Shown here in pieces: positions 4,093 through 6,037 of a stretch of 6,037 nt of DNA; within the stretch, counting starts at the first letter, position 1, and the number at the start of each line of letters is the position of its first letter. A program made the translations under genes and the position numbers. Below the pieces are notes generated by a model, which saw nothing but the letters and a program-made list of their open reading frames with translations, ran no database searches and was not told the DNA's origin. The stretch covers positions 1 through 6,037 of the forward strand of contig JAIRXT010000052.1 of NCBI GenBank assembly GCA_031268125.1. Reading direction: 5' to 3'. The DNA is from Treponema sp. GTDB taxonomy: Bacteria; Spirochaetota; Spirochaetia; Treponematales; Breznakiellaceae.

Positions 4093-6037
4093 TGAAATTC
4101 CCCTGCCTTATCGCGCTCTTTTTTGCCCTGCTTACCGTTCCGGGCAGGGCTGCCGCCCAGGACCGCCAAGAAAACCGGCTTTGGGTATTTCAGGATATTA
4201 TCCCCGGCTCACACCGGGGACACGTAACCTGCATCCAGTACGACGGGGAGCGGATCTTAAGCGCCGGTGAAGACGGTTTTCTGGAAATATGGGATCAGAG
4301 GCAGGCGGTTTTGCGTTTCCAGATCAGCCGCCTCCCCATTTCCGCTATGGCCGTCCGGCCGGGGAAAACCCAAATCGCCTGTATAGAAACCGACGATCTG
4401 GGTCAATACCGCATTTCCGCCTGGGACTACGGGACCCTTGCAAACCTTTTTACCCTGCGTTTCCGGGACCCGGTCCAGAGTATCGGGTATTCCGCGGGGG
4501 GAACCTACCTTATCATTTCCCGTTCCGGCAGTACGGGCATTGTCCTGGCGGACAGCGAAACCGGGGAACTGCTTCTCGATCCCCGCAATATCCCCGGAGA
4601 ATTCCCCCTGTCCACCGGTTTTGCCGCCGTAGGCCGTACCGAACAGGTCATGCTGACCTACTCCCCCGCGGGGCTTCTTTCCTACTGGGAACTACAGACC
4701 GGCGGTGGCCTGCATCTTGTCCCCTCCCTTGGCGGTTCCTCCGCCCCCCTGAATTTCAGCGTTCCCCCCAACATCAATTCCCCGGTCCTCTTTGGAAACA
4801 ACAGGTTTTTTGCGGGTTTTGACCGGGAAGGGCTGGTAATCCTGCGGGCCGACACGGGCGCCGAACTGGCAAGGGATAGTTCCATTACGCGGGGAAAGCT
4901 GGCCGCCCTTGGGGGTGAACTGTACTGTCTGCCGGACACATCCGCGGATACGGCCGGCGGGATTACCAGGATCAGGATGAACAATACCGACCGCATTGAA
5001 CGGCGGGAATATTTCCCCATTCCTGCCGCCATGACCGTCAGCGCCATGCTGCCTTTTTCCGGCGGAACCGGGACAGGCTCCCGGCTTATCCTTGGCACCG
5101 CGGAAGGGGAATTACTCGTGGCGGATCTGCGGTTCTCCCTGTCCGCTGCCCGGAAACTGACGACAAAAGCGCAGACAGAGATACCGGAAATCGCCGTGGG
5201 AAACAAAACCATCGCTTTTCTAGCCGGGGGGCTGGGCTATATTCCGCTGGACTTTCTGGAACTAAAAAACGGGGACACCCTGAACATGGAAAATCCGGGG
5301 GCCTATACCCGGATTGGCGCCGCGGGGAATGTCCGGCTTCCGGATCCCGCGGGGGCCGGGGAACCGGCGGATCGCTTCCTGCTCTGGCAGGATGAGTCTC
5401 CCCTCCCCTTTCCCGCGATCCGCTCCCCGTCGGGAGAAGACCAGGTTCTTTCGATCCCGGCGAATGCAAACCAGGGGAACCGGCCTTCCGGTCCGCAAGG
5501 TTCTTCCCGCTTCCCCCTCAGTTCCGTATCGGTACTGGAAGACCAGGGGCTGTTTCTTGATACGGGAGGGAACATCACGGTGCTGTCCCTGACGGACGGC
5601 AGGGGGCTTTATGCCGAATCCTTTACCGGCGCTATGGATGCGGCCTTTATCGATCGGGACAACATTGTCCTGGGGCGTAACGCCCCGTTTTCCCTGGGGG
5701 CCGCGGCGCCTTTCCTTAAAATTGATATAAAAACCGGCGAAACCGTCCCCATTCCCTACCCCGCGGCGGTGGGGGTCCAGGTATACCGGGGCGCTGCCGG
5801 CAGGATCTACGGAGTAACGGTAGAAAATACGCAGGACAGCCTGCAAACAGCCATTATCAGTCTGGACACCAGGGAGGGTATCTATTCACCGGTACTTGTG
5901 GAGTACAACGGTGAAGATACCCGTCTCAGCATTGCGGAAGCCGACGGCTTTCTTGCCTCCAACATGGGTGGGGATCAGGCCGGCATCTACGCCCCCTGGG
6001 GTACCGTCAACATGGAACGGGGGCCGGGCCTGCCCCT
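4092..6037 (+). CDS. Secreted WD40/beta-propeller-like protein of unknown function, 3' end outside the window
   Basis: The frame from ATG 4092 stays open for 648 codons to the window edge. The N-terminus (MK, hydrophobic 3-17, then GRAAAQ) looks like a Sec signal peptide cut near Ala22. No lipobox cysteine is seen, so it is probably not a lipoprotein. The mature part begins with a recognisable WD40 unit: GH at 43-44, then SAGEDG and EIWD ending at 68. A second WD occurs at 111-112. Weaker blade-like units follow, such as LADSETGELL (152-161), SYWELQTG (197-204), ILRADTGAEL (250-259) and GELLVADL (339-346), consistent with a propeller to about residue 400. A polar Gly/Pro/Ser/Asn-rich stretch at about 445-475 may link to a second propeller, which shows units like KIDIKTGET near 567-575. 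The start overlaps the rseP stop and lacks a Shine-Dalgarno, suggesting coupled translation. I do not recognise the gene; a scaffold or envelope role is only inference from export and context. Confidence 0.85.
   Translation, partial: MKFPCLIALFFALLTVPGRAAAQDRQENRLWVFQDIIPGSHRGHVTCIQYDGERILSAGEDGFLEIWDQRQAVLRFQISRLPISAMAVRPGKTQIACIETDDLGQYRISAWDYGTLANLFTLRFRDPVQSIGYSAGGTYLIISRSGSTGIVLADSETGELLLDPRNIPGEFPLSTGFAAVGRTEQVMLTYSPAGLLSYWELQTGGGLHLVPSLGGSSAPLNFSVPPNINSPVLFGNNRFFAGFDREGLVILRADTGAELARDSSITRGKLAALGGELYCLPDTSADTAGGITRIRMNNTDRIERREYFPIPAAMTVSAMLPFSGGTGTGSRLILGTAEGELLVADLRFSLSAARKLTTKAQTEIPEIAVGNKTIAFLAGGLGYIPLDFLELKNGDTLNMENPGAYTRIGAAGNVRLPDPAGAGEPADRFLLWQDESPLPFPAIRSPSGEDQVLSIPANANQGNRPSGPQGSSRFPLSSVSVLEDQGLFLDTGGNITVLSLTDGRGLYAESFTGAMDAAFIDRDNIVLGRNAPFSLGAAAPFLKIDIKTGETVPIPYPAAVGVQVYRGAAGRIYGVTVENTQDSLQTAIISLDTREGIYSPVLVEYNGEDTRLSIAEADGFLASNMGGDQAGIYAPWGTVNMERGPGLP
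4201..4220 (+). repeat. Short hairpin early in the propeller gene
   Basis: TCCCCGG at 4201-4207 and CCGGGGA at 4214-4220 form a perfect 7-bp stem around a 6-base loop, coding for Pro-Gly-Ser-His-Arg-Gly about 110 bases into the gene. No T-tract follows. It may be a chance product of the GC-rich codon usage. Confidence 0.4.
5672..5691 (+). repeat. Hairpin followed by TTTT within the propeller gene
   Basis: GGGGCG at 5672-5677 pairs with CGCCCC at 5681-5686 around a 3-base loop (TAA), followed by G and four T (5688-5691). This resembles a weak intrinsic terminator but sits inside the open frame (coding Gly-Arg-Asn-Ala-Pro-Phe), the stem is only six pairs and the T-tract is short. Translating ribosomes would be expected to mask it. 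Confidence 0.35.

Noticed and set aside
4060..4130. Possible terminator or promoter between rseP and the propeller gene
   Set aside because: The two genes overlap by one base, and I see no GC stem with a T-tract and no convincing -35/-10 pair. The T-rich stretch near 4121-4126 codes for the hydrophobic core of the signal peptide.
4289..4822. Open frame of 177 codons on the plus strand, starting with Met-Gly-Ser-Glu
   Set aside because: It lies in another frame of the propeller gene, and its Pro/Arg-rich translation shows no domain. The frame from 4092 continues through it without a stop.
5367..5423. 9-bp inverted repeat (GCGGATCGC / GCGATCCGC) with a 39-base loop
   Set aside because: Long loop, short arms and GC-rich context make chance likely; nothing else supports a role.
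5262..5846. Open frame of 194 codons on the minus strand opposite the propeller gene
   Set aside because: Low-complexity Gly/Arg/Pro composition, no family motif and no matching ribosome binding site. The plus-strand frame has a signal peptide and repeats and explains the region.

Overview
This is a GC-rich window (about 60% GC on the lines I counted by eye). It reads as one tightly packed, co-directional bacterial housekeeping cluster on the + strand: uppS, cdsA, dxr, rseP, then a secreted beta-propeller-like protein that runs off the right edge. Nothing in the window looks like a mobile element, tRNA, rRNA, CRISPR array or prophage. I see no clear promoter and no factor-independent terminator between genes, so this is probably the interior of a longer operon.

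Layout. Bases 1-20 hold what may be the last codons of an upstream gene. uppS (21-758) overlaps cdsA (755-1609) by the four bases ATGA. dxr (1626-2744, GTG start) follows after 16 bases. rseP (2746-4092) begins one base after the dxr stop, with its Shine-Dalgarno lying inside the end of dxr. A fifth gene (4092-6037, no stop in the window) starts on the last base of the rseP stop codon. It is 648 codons long so far, has a signal peptide, and has WD40/propeller-like repeats.

How the genes fit together. Dxr makes MEP, the first committed intermediate of non-mevalonate isoprenoid synthesis. UppS extends isoprenoid units into undecaprenyl diphosphate, the carrier lipid for peptidoglycan. CdsA makes CDP-diacylglycerol, the precursor of phospholipids. 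RseP is an intramembrane metalloprotease that cuts transmembrane segments. The cluster therefore supplies the cell envelope. In E. coli the order is frr-dxr-uppS-cdsA-rseP-bamA. Here dxr lies after cdsA, and the slot after rseP, where bamA sits in proteobacteria, holds a secreted propeller-like protein.

Organism. The order uppS-cdsA-dxr-rseP followed by an uncharacterised exported protein is what I recall from treponemes (T. pallidum TP0603-TP0600 from memory). A GC-rich relative of Treponema is my best guess. This is inference from synteny and the look of the proteins, not from a database match.

The points most worth a second look are a run of nine G inside the first PDZ domain of rseP, where either single-base slip gives an almost immediate stop; the exported propeller-like protein coupled to rseP; and substitutions in the CdsA signature. 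I did not find convincing evidence of a wholly new biological system.
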